DNA from: JABDKJ01 sp964609215
GTDB lineage: Bacteria; Bacteroidota; Bacteroidia; Flavobacteriales_D; JABDKJ01
NCBI GenBank assembly: GCA_964609215.1
Contig: CAZSQZ010000004.1
Span: 62,001 to 126,000, forward strand
DNA: 64,000 nt
Direction of reading: 5' to 3'
Part shown: piece after piece, positions 17,655 to 25,860 of the stretch
Layout: every line of letters starts with the position of its first letter
Numbering within the stretch: position 1 is the first letter of the stretch
Made by a program: the position numbers and the translations under genes
Notes under the pieces: generated by a model
Seen by the model: only the letters and a program-made list of their open reading frames with translations
The model's database searches: none
What the model was told of the DNA's origin: nothing

Positions 17655-20600
17655 TTAAGCTTTCTTACCTAAATCATCTGTTAAATCCACAACTATTGGA
17701 GTAGCTATGAAAAGAGAAGAATAGGTACCGACAATAACACCAACCATCAATGCAAATGTGAATCCTTTAATGGTAGATGAACCGAAAATAAAGATGATCA
17801 ATAACACGATGAATGTAGAAACCGAAGTATTCAAAGTTCTACTCAAAGTGCTATTTAAAGCCCTATTCACAATAGACTTAGCCTCACCTTTTCTATTCTC
17901 TGTTAAATACTCTCTGATACGGTCAAATACTACAACGGTATCATTTATAGAATAACCAACAACAGTTAAGATAGCCGCAATGAACGCCTGATCTATTTCC
18001 ATTGAAAAAGGGAAAAACTTATATCCAATTGAAAACAAGCCTAAAACTAAGAGAACATCATGCGCCATCGCAATAATTGCTCCCAATCCGAATTGCCATT
18101 TTCTAAACCTTAACCTTATGTATAGGAAAATACCTAAAAGGGCAATAATCACCGCTATGGTAGATTGTTGTTTAAAACCATCTGAAATGGTAGGATCAAC
18201 CTTCATCGATTCTACGTCCTTTTTATCGTTAAATTCTAAGGAATTAGCCCTAAGGCCATCAAAAAATGTCTTATCGACAAAATTATCAATTCCATCTTCC
18301 TTAGAGTTAATTTTAAACTTAGTAGTAAATTCTAATGTTCTTCCGGACGTTCCTATTTTCTTAATTGTTGGAGATTGTTTATTTCCATTCTCAGCAAAAG
18401 TATCTCCAAGTGCTAATCTTAAGTCTTCAACCTTGCTATCATCTATTGGTTCACTAAAAGTAACTTTGTACTTTCGACCACCTGCGAAATCCACACCCAA
18501 ATCAAGTCCTCCTGTAAATAGAGAACCTAGTCCTACGGCTACTAAAATTCCTGAAATAATGTAGAATCTTTTTCTCTTTCCTACAAAGTCGAAATTCATA
18601 TTTGAAAAAAGGTTCTTGGAATAGTTCCAGAAAAACGAAACTGGTTTTTTTCCTTCAGATCTCCAGCTAAATATCAATCTGGTAATGAAAATTGCCGTGA
18701 ATAGAGAGGTAAAAATACCAATCATCAAAGTTGTCGCGAAACCTTTAATAGGGCCACTTCCTAATAAAAAGAGAATAAATGCAGTAAGGAAAGTAGTTAC
18801 ATTGGCATCGACAATCGCAGAATAGGCCTTGTTGTATCCTTTATTCATTGCTGCTTGCAATCCAGCCCCAGCTCTTAATTCTTCCTTAATCCTTTCAAAA
18901 ATAAGCACATTGGCATCAACCGACATACCTATTGTTAAGATGATACCTGCAATACCAGGTAAGGTCAAAGCAGCATGAAGAGATGCCAAAGCTCCCATCA
19001 AGAAAAACAAGTTTGCGATCAAAGCTATATCGGCAGCCAATCCAGCTCCCTTATAGTAGAAGAACATATATAATAGGATCAAACAAAGTGCTATAATGAA
19101 TGACCTAACACCTTTATCTATATTCTCTTGTCCTATTGTTGAACCAACTGTTTGTTCGTTTACTATATCAGCAGAAGCGGGTAAAGCTCCAGCTTTTAGC
19201 AAATTAGCTAAATCGATACCATTTTTTATTGCAATGTCCTTAGTTTCTCCACCAATGGAAATTCTAGAACTTCCACCAGCAATAGTTTCGTTAACACTTG
19301 GCGCAGAGTAGACCAGACTATCCAAGACTATTGCTACCTGTGCTCTATCATCATTAGCAGCTTCCTCTGTTATTTCCGCCCATTTAGCAGCTCCATCTGA
19401 GTCCATACCCAAAGTCACAATAACCTCTGCTGTTAACTGATCAAAATCTTGTCTTGCGGAAGTAACAACATCACCTGTAAGTGCAGGCTCATCATCTTCC
19501 GAATCAATTCTCAAAGCATTTAAAGCTGTTCTGCCATCCGCGTTAACCGTGTTAGAAAATGCAAACTTTATTTTTCCAGATGGTTCTAAAAGGCTTATAA
19601 TTTCTGAATCCTGTAATAACTTTATCACCTTATTCTTATCCGCTTCATCAACATAGCCCCATACACAACCAAAAGAACCAGATTCACCTTCATCATTTAT
19701 CCCTACCAAACTTGTAGGTTTAATCAGTGTCCCAAAAAGATAATTATTATCAACACTATTTGAAGCAGCAGAAACATAACTAGTGTCTCCACTAACAGGA
19801 TTTACAGTAAAAGTAGAAGGGTCATTTTTATCCCAAGTAGCATTTGGATCAACAGTTACATTGGAACTAAGTCTTCTCGTCATTTCAGCATTAGCTGCTG
19901 CAATTTGCGGCAAATAGTCAGTTCTTCTATAGGTTTTCCAGAATTCAAGGTTTGCCTCGGCAATAATGAGATCTCTAAATCTTTCTTTGTCTGAAACACC
20001 AGGCAGTTCTACTAATATTCTTCCCGAAAAAGATTGCTTTTGAATGGTCGGTTGAACAACTCCATATTTATCGATTCTTGCACGAATAATGTTTTCAGCA
20101 TTATCAATAGCCGCCTCAGCCTGACCTCTTAAGACGTCAATTAATTTTTCATTATCTGTTAAATCAATTGGAAAAACATCTTTTCTATCCTGCGAATGAA
20201 AATTAGATATCATTTGCTTATCAGGTTGCAACTCATTCCAAGCAGTTTCAAAAAGTGTTACAAAGTCATCTTCACTCTCCTTCTGTAAATCTTTGGCTCT
20301 TTCAATTACCTTATCAAATTCAGCATCCGTATTTCCTGCCAAGTTTTTAACTAACTCGGAAATATTTAACTCTAGAACTGCGCTAAATCCACCTTCCAGG
20401 TCAAGACCTTTCTTTAATTCCTTGTCTTTAGCCTCATTATAAGTGGTACCTAATAAGGGCACTAGAGGTTCATTAGCATATTCCAGATCATATTCCTTAT
20501 TTAAGGCTGTTCTTCTATCATCTTCATTAAGGTTAGGGTACAATCCCTCCTCCATTTGTTCATCAACAACAACCTTTCGCTCATCTTCATATTGGTTGGT

Positions 20601-20681
20601 GAAAAAAGTAAAAGAAAGTGAATATAGTGCTGCTATTGCTAACAGTATCGTAAAAACCCAAATCGCGCTTCTATTCTGCAT
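17655..20681 (-). CDS. secDF: Protein translocase subunit SecDF (fused)
   Basis: A 1008-residue natural fusion of SecD and SecF, RND-like inner-membrane proteins that use proton-motive force to pull Sec substrates into the periplasm. The SecD half has an N-terminal TM, the 'KKGLDLEGGFSAVLE' segment, a long periplasmic P1 region (ARIDKYGVVQPTIQ, GRILVELPGV) and TM motifs 'LTIGMSVDANVLIFERIKEE' and 'GFATTLMIGI'. The SecF half starts near residue 690 with GLDLGVDFAGGRKY and carries GYSINDTVVVFDRIRE and STIKGFTFALMVGV. The Bacteroidetes P1 insert is large. Complete, start at the ATG. Confidence 0.95.
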   Translation of the reverse strand: MQNRSAIWVFTILLAIAALYSLSFTFFTNQYEDERKVVVDEQMEEGLYPNLNEDDRRTALNKEYDLEYANEPLVPLLGTTYNEAKDKELKKGLDLEGGFSAVLELNISELVKNLAGNTDAEFDKVIERAKDLQKESEDDFVTLFETAWNELQPDKQMISNFHSQDRKDVFPIDLTDNEKLIDVLRGQAEAAIDNAENIIRARIDKYGVVQPTIQKQSFSGRILVELPGVSDKERFRDLIIAEANLEFWKTYRRTDYLPQIAAANAEMTRRLSSNVTVDPNATWDKNDPSTFTVNPVSGDTSYVSAASNSVDNNYLFGTLIKPTSLVGINDEGESGSFGCVWGYVDEADKNKVIKLLQDSEIISLLEPSGKIKFAFSNTVNADGRTALNALRIDSEDDEPALTGDVVTSARQDFDQLTAEVIVTLGMDSDGAAKWAEITEEAANDDRAQVAIVLDSLVYSAPSVNETIAGGSSRISIGGETKDIAIKNGIDLANLLKAGALPASADIVNEQTVGSTIGQENIDKGVRSFIIALCLILLYMFFYYKGAGLAADIALIANLFFLMGALASLHAALTLPGIAGIILTIGMSVDANVLIFERIKEELRAGAGLQAAMNKGYNKAYSAIVDANVTTFLTAFILFLLGSGPIKGFATTLMIGIFTSLFTAIFITRLIFSWRSEGKKPVSFFWNYSKNLFSNMNFDFVGKRKRFYIISGILVAVGLGSLFTGGLDLGVDFAGGRKYKVTFSEPIDDSKVEDLRLALGDTFAENGNKQSPTIKKIGTSGRTLEFTTKFKINSKEDGIDNFVDKTFFDGLRANSLEFNDKKDVESMKVDPTISDGFKQQSTIAVIIALLGIFLYIRLRFRKWQFGLGAIIAMAHDVLLVLGLFSIGYKFFPFSMEIDQAFIAAILTVVGYSINDTVVVFDRIREYLTENRKGEAKSIVNRALNSTLSRTLNTSVSTFIVLLIIFIFGSSTIKGFTFALMVGVIVGTYSSLFIATPIVVDLTDDLGKKA

Positions 20682-20783
20682 TTATTCTATATTTTAATTT
20701 GGTTCAATTGTTATTTTCCTTGTGTTAATCTTTTGTTTTACAATTATTTAAGGAAAAGGTTGCACCTTCAAAAAATTTGAGCG

Positions 20784-20791
20784 CAAATATA
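20784..20791 (-). promoter_or_regulatory. -7 element TATATTTG for secDF
   Basis: Exact TAnnTTTG match on the minus strand, about 100 bp upstream of the secDF ATG. A TTG (minus strand, 20813-20815) lies about 21 bp further upstream, acceptable -33 spacing. Confidence 0.6.
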
Positions 20792-20963
20792 GCTTTTATA
20801 GTGGATTAACGCCAATGTGAAATAACATTTTAAATTAAAGCTTGTTAAAATGATATTAACTAGCTTTTTAGTGGTAAAAAAAGAATAGAATTTCAAGATA
20901 GAGACATTATTTAAACCAAACTTTCAAAGAATAAAAAGTGATTTTTTTCCTTTAATTTATGGC

Positions 20964-23198
20964 ATGTGTAAAAAGATAAGCAGCATTTTATTTTTGGTTT
21001 TATTTTGCAATGGAGCATATTCCCAAATCTTAGGGCCATTATTTAAAAGTAATTGGATACCCGTAGAAGATGGAATTAATAACTCAAGTATATCTAATGC
21101 CTGGTCTGGTGGAATAAATGCCAGTCTTTTCAACACACTTTCATTAAATGGAGATGACATAGATGATTTGTTTATCTATGATAGGACATCTGAGCGCCCT
21201 ATGATGTTTGTGGGAACAGAATTCAATGGTGAGATTATATATGAATACGCTCCAGAATTTGAGTCGATCTTGCCTGAAATTCAAAACTGGGTCTTAATGC
21301 GCGACTATAATTGCGATGGTAAAAAAGATATTTTCACTTCTCGTCCAGGAGGTATTCGAGTTTTTAAAGATGTTTCTCAAGGAAGCACCCCTCAATATGA
21401 ACTAGAAGAAGAAATTGTACTTTCTGTTTATGACTTCGGAAGCCCTCAAACCACTAATATTTTTGTAAGCTCTATTGATATCCCAGCAATAGCAGACCAT
21501 GATGGTGATGGCGATCTTGATATATTGACTTTTGCATTAAGTGTTGGAGGCGTTATAGAGTTTCATAAAAACTTTTCAATGGAAAATTTTGGCACTTGCG
21601 ATAGCTTAGCTTTTGAATTGCGTAACCAATGTTATGGAGCAATTCAAGAAAACTCAGCTAGTCCAGCAATTGCCCTAGGTTTTGATTGTCCATTTAACGT
21701 TGGTAATCCAAAATTTCAGTCAGAAGATAAACATGGTCAGCATGCTGGTTCAACAATATGTACTTTTGATTATGACCAAAACGGATATCAAGATTTATTG
21801 ATCGGAGACATAACTGCGGACAGCTTAACTCTGTTACTCAATGGCCCCTCACAAGGAGGTGCAGATAGTATTTTTCAATTGGAAACCTCATTTCCTCAAT
21901 CAAACATTCCGGTCATGAATCATACTTTTTTAAGTTCTTTTTATGAAGACTTTGATCAGGATGGAATCAATGATTTAATAGTTACCATTAATAAAGAAGA
22001 AGGAATTGAAGATGACGAAAATGTTCTTTTTTATAGAAATACAGGCTTAAATGATCTGCCCAATTTTCAATTCGTTCAAAATGACTTATTAGTTGAGACT
22101 ATGATTGATATGGGTACCAACTCATTTCCTCATTTTTTTGACTACAATGTAGATGGTCTTATGGACCTCATTGTTACCAACAGAGGATTCTATCAGAACA
22201 CTTCTAGCGTTTATGAAGCTAAAGTATTTCTGTTTGAAAATACTGGTAGTTCCGATTCACCTGAATTCACTCTTATCGATGATGATTATGCGGGTATAAG
22301 CGGTCTTGGTTTAGGTGAAGCTCTGTTCCCAACCTTTGGCGATTTAGATAATGATGGTGATGAGGATATGATTGTTGGTAGTAAGACCGGAGAACATCAT
22401 TATTTTGAGAATACTGCTAGTCCAGGAAGCCCAGCAAATTTTATCCCAACGATCTTAGTTATGGAAACTTCCAATGGCGAAAATCTAGATCCTGGCCAAT
22501 GGACTGCACCGCAATTATATGACATGGACTCTGATGGAGATTTAGATTTAATAGTTGGTGAACGGAATAGCAATATAAATTTTTATGAAAATATTGGTAA
22601 TTCCAATGCATTTAGTTTTGAATTAGTCAATGATACGTTGGGAAATATTTTTGTGGATGGTAATGGAGATACGGTTGGTCATAGTGTTCCTTTTATTTTT
22701 GATAACGGGGGTGAAACGCAGATGCTCATTGGCAACGATGAAGGTTTTATATACCATGTCAATGGAATAGCAAATAATCTTGATGGATCTTTTAATATTA
22801 TAGATTCTTCATTCTACGATCTTAGGCCAGGGGCTTTTGCGTCTCTTGATATGCACGATTTAAATAATGATGGCATGCTAGATATGCTTACCGGTAATGA
22901 ATCTGGAGGACTTAATTTTTACGGCAGTTTCATGGTTGGATTAGAAGAAGAAAATATTTTAGTCGATAATGGAATAAAAATATTCCCAAACCCTAGTGCA
23001 GGATTATTTTCTATAGTTTCAGAAAATGGAATTATCGAGGAAATTAACATTTACACTATTCAAGGTCAACTGATTTATAGTATTGCTTCATCCTCAAATC
23101 AACTCAATATTGACATTTCAAACTATTCTGGTGGTCTTTACATAGTAAATGGTAAATCATCAAAAGGATTATTCACTGAAAGAATTATTTTAAAATAA
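20964..23198 (+). CDS. FG-GAP/VCBS repeat protein with T9SS type A sorting domain
   Basis: 744 residues. Signal peptide about 1-20 (ending AYSQ). A long seven-bladed-propeller-like array of FG-GAP/VCBS repeats carries Ca2+-binding loops: DHDGDGDLDIL, DYDQNGYQDLL, DFDQDGINDLI, DYNVDGLMDLI, DLDNDGDEDMI, DMDSDGDLDLI, DLNNDGMLDML. The C-terminal ~75 residues are a Por-type (type A) sorting domain: IKIFPNPSAGLFSI, 'INIYTIQGQLIY' and a GGLYIV strand before the final KLIILK-like end. It should be exported via Sec and T9SS and attached at the surface. Ligand unknown. It lies between secDF and mdh, which point the other way. Confidence 0.88.
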   Translation: MCKKISSILFLVLFCNGAYSQILGPLFKSNWIPVEDGINNSSISNAWSGGINASLFNTLSLNGDDIDDLFIYDRTSERPMMFVGTEFNGEIIYEYAPEFESILPEIQNWVLMRDYNCDGKKDIFTSRPGGIRVFKDVSQGSTPQYELEEEIVLSVYDFGSPQTTNIFVSSIDIPAIADHDGDGDLDILTFALSVGGVIEFHKNFSMENFGTCDSLAFELRNQCYGAIQENSASPAIALGFDCPFNVGNPKFQSEDKHGQHAGSTICTFDYDQNGYQDLLIGDITADSLTLLLNGPSQGGADSIFQLETSFPQSNIPVMNHTFLSSFYEDFDQDGINDLIVTINKEEGIEDDENVLFYRNTGLNDLPNFQFVQNDLLVETMIDMGTNSFPHFFDYNVDGLMDLIVTNRGFYQNTSSVYEAKVFLFENTGSSDSPEFTLIDDDYAGISGLGLGEALFPTFGDLDNDGDEDMIVGSKTGEHHYFENTASPGSPANFIPTILVMETSNGENLDPGQWTAPQLYDMDSDGDLDLIVGERNSNINFYENIGNSNAFSFELVNDTLGNIFVDGNGDTVGHSVPFIFDNGGETQMLIGNDEGFIYHVNGIANNLDGSFNIIDSSFYDLRPGAFASLDMHDLNNDGMLDMLTGNESGGLNFYGSFMVGLEEENILVDNGIKIFPNPSAGLFSIVSENGIIEEINIYTIQGQLIYSIASSSNQLNIDISNYSGGLYIVNGKSSKGLFTERIILK

Positions 23199-23199
23199 A

Positions 23200-23226
23200 A
23201 AGCTCGACCAAAGAACGGCCGAGCTT
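23200..23226 (-). terminator. Terminator of mdh (convergent region)
   Basis: Stem AAGCTCGACC / GGCCGAGCTT with one mismatch and a 7-nt loop. Read on the minus strand it is followed by TTTTATTTT, so it mainly serves mdh; it lies one base after the stop of the converging FG-GAP gene. Confidence 0.75.
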
Positions 23227-23249
23227 CAAAATTATTTATGTTTTAGTTG

Positions 23250-24191
23250 TTATGCTGTCGCTGGCATATTGTCATATACAGCCATTACATCTCTAACATG
23301 TTGAGCTGAAGTTTTCAATAAAGCCATTTCATCATCATTTAAGTTCAACTCGATAATTTTCTCAATACCATCAGCACCTAAGATTACAGGAACTCCTAAA
23401 TAAATATCACTTAAGCCATATTCACCTGTTAACCATGAACAAACTGGGAATACTCTTTTCTGGTCTTTAATTATTGCTTCAACCATTTGTGCTGCTGCAG
23501 AACCTGGTGCATAATAACCAGATGTTCCCAATAGGTTAACAATTTCTCCACCACCCTTTTTAGTTCTTTCAATAATTGCATTTAGTCTTTCTTCCGAAAC
23601 CAAATCAGTAACAGGAATACCTCCCACAGTAGTAAATCTTGGAAGCGGAACCATTGTATCTCCATGTCCTCCCATTAAAACAGCCTGAATATCTTTGGGT
23701 GAAACATTCAACTCCATGGATAAAAAGCTTCTATATCTTGCTGTATCTAAAATACCAGCCATACCCATAACTTTAGAAGAATCCTTTGCAGCAGTTTTAT
23801 AAGCAGCATACGACATGACATCCAAAGGATTGGATACGATAATTAAGATAGCATCTGGCGAGTATTTAAGCACATTTTCAGTAACAGTTTTCACTATACC
23901 TGCATTCGTAGAAATCAAATCATCTCTGCTCATTCCTGGTTTTCTGGGTATTCCTGATGTAATGACAACTACATCCGAATTAGCAGTCTTAGAATAGTCA
24001 TTAGTAGAACCAATTGTTCTAGTATCATATAAGTTAATAGGAGATTTTTCCCATATATCTAGCGCTTTTCCTTCAGCATAGCCCTCTTTAATATCCAAAA
24101 GAACAACCTCATTGCAAACTTCTCTGTACGCTAGAACATCAGCACACGTAGCTCCCACATTACCTGCTCCTACTACCGTCACTTTTTTCAT
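23250..24191 (-). CDS. mdh: Malate dehydrogenase (LDH-like type)
   Basis: A 313-residue NAD-dependent malate dehydrogenase of the TCA cycle. The N-terminal Rossmann motif is VGAGNVGATCA, followed by VLLDIKEG (Asp binds the NAD ribose). Catalytic and substrate residues: SGIPRKPGMSRDDL (Arg pair), VSNPLDVM, 'GMAGILDTARYRSFL' (Asp/Arg) and MGGHGDTMVPL (active-site His). Length and motifs are standard for the LDH-like bacterial MDH. Monocistronic, with its own promoter element and terminator. Confidence 0.95.
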   Translation of the reverse strand: MKKVTVVGAGNVGATCADVLAYREVCNEVVLLDIKEGYAEGKALDIWEKSPINLYDTRTIGSTNDYSKTANSDVVVITSGIPRKPGMSRDDLISTNAGIVKTVTENVLKYSPDAILIIVSNPLDVMSYAAYKTAAKDSSKVMGMAGILDTARYRSFLSMELNVSPKDIQAVLMGGHGDTMVPLPRFTTVGGIPVTDLVSEERLNAIIERTKKGGGEIVNLLGTSGYYAPGSAAAQMVEAIIKDQKRVFPVCSWLTGEYGLSDIYLGVPVILGADGIEKIIELNLNDDEMALLKTSAQHVRDVMAVYDNMPATA

Positions 24192-24236
24192 AATAATTTG
24201 ATTTATAAAGATTTAATACATTAATTATTTCGACCG

Positions 24237-24244
24237 CAAAGTTA
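24237..24244 (-). promoter_or_regulatory. -7 element TAACTTTG for mdh
   Basis: Exact TAnnTTTG match on the minus strand, 45 bp upstream of the mdh ATG. A TTG at 24267-24269 (minus strand) is in a plausible -33 position. Confidence 0.6.
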
Positions 24245-24305
24245 AAATTTCTTGCTTATTTTCTGTCAATTGTAAATTTTTGACCTCTACAGAAGCCAAA
24301 AATTT

Positions 24306-24313
24306 TATATTTG
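24306..24313 (+). promoter_or_regulatory. -7 element TATATTTG for the sigma factor operon
   Basis: Exact TAnnTTTG match about 77 bp upstream of the ECF sigma factor ATG, divergent from the mdh promoter 70 bp away. The housekeeping-type element suggests basal expression rather than only autoregulation. Confidence 0.5.
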
Positions 24314-24389
24314 AGAATTCCCACAATTTAAATTGTAAAATAAATTTGGAATACACAGGCAACCATTTACCGAAAAGCACGTCTCTAGG

Positions 24390-24953
24390 ATGAAGATTAC
24401 TATAGAAGAACAAACCGAACTGATTTCGGGATGCGCTCAAGGTGATCCGAAATCCCAGAAAATTGTTTTTGAAACATTTTATGGGAAAATGTTGGTCGTT
24501 TGTCTCAGATATGCCGATGGAATGGATGAGGCAAAGGATATTTTGCAGGATGGATTTATCAAGGTTTTCAGTAAAATTGGTAAATTTGATGGCAAAGGTT
24601 CTTTGGAAGGTTGGATTAGAAGAGTTATTGTAAATACTGCAATTGATACGATTCGTAAGAAAAAGGCAAATTTATTTACCAGTTTCGAGGATCAAGAGGA
24701 AAAACTTTCCGATACAATTGAAGAAGAAACTTTTGAAGATGAGTTTCAGTTTAGCGCGCAAGATGTGATTAATGCAATGCATAAAATATCACCTGCTTAC
24801 AGAACGGTCTTCAACTTATATATTTTAGAAGGTCACTCTCATAGAGAAATAGCTGAAAAACTGAACATTTCTGAAGGAACCTCTAAATCCAACTTAGCAA
24901 AGGCAAAACAACGAATAAGAAAGATACTAAATCAAAAAATTGGGATTAGATAG
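24390..24953 (+). CDS. ECF-type RNA polymerase sigma-70 factor
   Basis: A 187-residue ECF sigma factor. Region 2 (about 20-90) has 'YGKMLVVCLRYADGMDEAKDILQDGFIKVF' features (YADGMDEAKDILQDGF) and GSLEGWIRRVIVNTAID. An acidic linker (EEKLSDTIEEETFEDE) precedes region 4 (about 125-180) with AYRTVFNLYILEGHSHREIAE and a helix-turn-helix ending KLNISEGTSKSNLAKAK. ECF factors redirect RNA polymerase, usually held by a membrane anti-sigma encoded next door. The next gene starts immediately after the stop codon and encodes a one-TM protein, which fits that role by position. Confidence 0.92.
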   Translation: MKITIEEQTELISGCAQGDPKSQKIVFETFYGKMLVVCLRYADGMDEAKDILQDGFIKVFSKIGKFDGKGSLEGWIRRVIVNTAIDTIRKKKANLFTSFEDQEEKLSDTIEEETFEDEFQFSAQDVINAMHKISPAYRTVFNLYILEGHSHREIAEKLNISEGTSKSNLAKAKQRIRKILNQKIGIR

Positions 24954-25766
24954 ATGAGTAAATTTGATTTTTTTGAAGAAGGGGTAAGAAGAGTTTTTGA
25001 AAACTATGAAATACCAGCTGGAGATAATTCTTGGTCTGATTTTCAGTCGAAAGTAGGGTCAGGTGTTAGTTCTGGTTCGTTTTTAAGAAATTTGATCCTT
25101 CCAGGAATCATTGTGGGTGGAATTTTTGGTGGAATGAATATGTTTACTCATGATTCAGCAACTTCACATAATGAGGAAAAATCTCAAAATGCTCACAAAA
25201 CAGAAGCTATAACAGCGGATAACTCCAAAAGCACTATAAAAATCGAATCAGAAAGTATTGAATTAAAAGATTCAAATACTAGTGTTGATGCCGAACATAA
25301 TACTGAAGAAAGTCCTAACGAAACTAATCCTAAAGTAAATCTTGAAACTTCCAATAATCCTAATGGTGGTAAGCCAGAAACTTCTAACCCATCAACTCAA
25401 AATGGTGGTGATTTAAGTAATGGTTCTTTCGAAAGTGAAATAGAAAAACTAAAAACAAAGGAAACTATTCAATACAAAGGATCTAAGTATAAATTAGGTG
25501 CCCCATCTAAATTTACTCCTAATAATGATAACAGAGGTGATCTATTTATGCCATCTGAATTGAATAACGAAAGTAATTTCGTCCTTGAAATAACGGATTC
25601 TAACAAAAACTTGGTTTTCAAGTCTAAGAGTGTTTCCAATAAATGGGATGGAACAATTTTGGATACAGGTAAATTAGCGAGCCAAGGTGATTATAAGTGG
25701 GAGGTGTTAAAAATCTCCGATGATAAACAGGAAATTTTCCAAGGCAAGGTTAAGCTAGTAAGGTAA
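24954..25766 (+). CDS. Single-TM protein with CHU_C-like C-terminal domain; candidate anti-sigma/sensor
   Basis: 270 residues, not matching a named family I recognise. The N-terminal ~43 residues are polar with no signal peptide (FFEEGVRRVFENYEIPAGDNSW, a helix followed by a Trp motif often seen in Bacteroidetes anti-sigma-like proteins). One TM lies at about 44-64 (ILPGIIVGGIFGGMNMF). A 115-residue Asn/Ser/Glu-rich linker follows. The C-terminal domain (about 183-270) resembles the type B T9SS sorting domain: 'SKFTPNNDNRGD', LEITDSNKNLVFKS, KWDG, GDYKWEV and a final KVKLVR. It lies directly behind the sigma gene (zero-base gap). Predicted topology: N-terminus in the cytosol, CHU_C-like fold in the periplasm. 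Function is inferred from position only. Confidence 0.7.
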   Translation: MSKFDFFEEGVRRVFENYEIPAGDNSWSDFQSKVGSGVSSGSFLRNLILPGIIVGGIFGGMNMFTHDSATSHNEEKSQNAHKTEAITADNSKSTIKIESESIELKDSNTSVDAEHNTEESPNETNPKVNLETSNNPNGGKPETSNPSTQNGGDLSNGSFESEIEKLKTKETIQYKGSKYKLGAPSKFTPNNDNRGDLFMPSELNNESNFVLEITDSNKNLVFKSKSVSNKWDGTILDTGKLASQGDYKWEVLKISDDKQEIFQGKVKLVR

Positions 25767-25787
25767 ATTTCTCGAAAATATTTAACG

Positions 25788-25822
25788 AAGGTTTCACCTA
25801 AATTTAGGCGAAACCTTTTTTT
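25788..25822 (+). terminator. Strong rho-independent terminator after the sigma factor operon
   Basis: 13-bp stem AAGGTTTCACCTA (25788-25800) / TAGGCGAAACCTT (25805-25817), one mismatch, 4-nt loop, then a run of T. It separates the sigma operon from the large type B gene, so that gene needs its own promoter. Confidence 0.85.
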
Positions 25823-25860
25823 ATTTGTAACGTATAAACAAAGGCCCATTAATTTAACCA

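Noticed and set aside
18118..18564. 148-codon plus-strand frame inside secDF
   Set aside because: Antisense shadow of secDF; no start context and no recognisable product.
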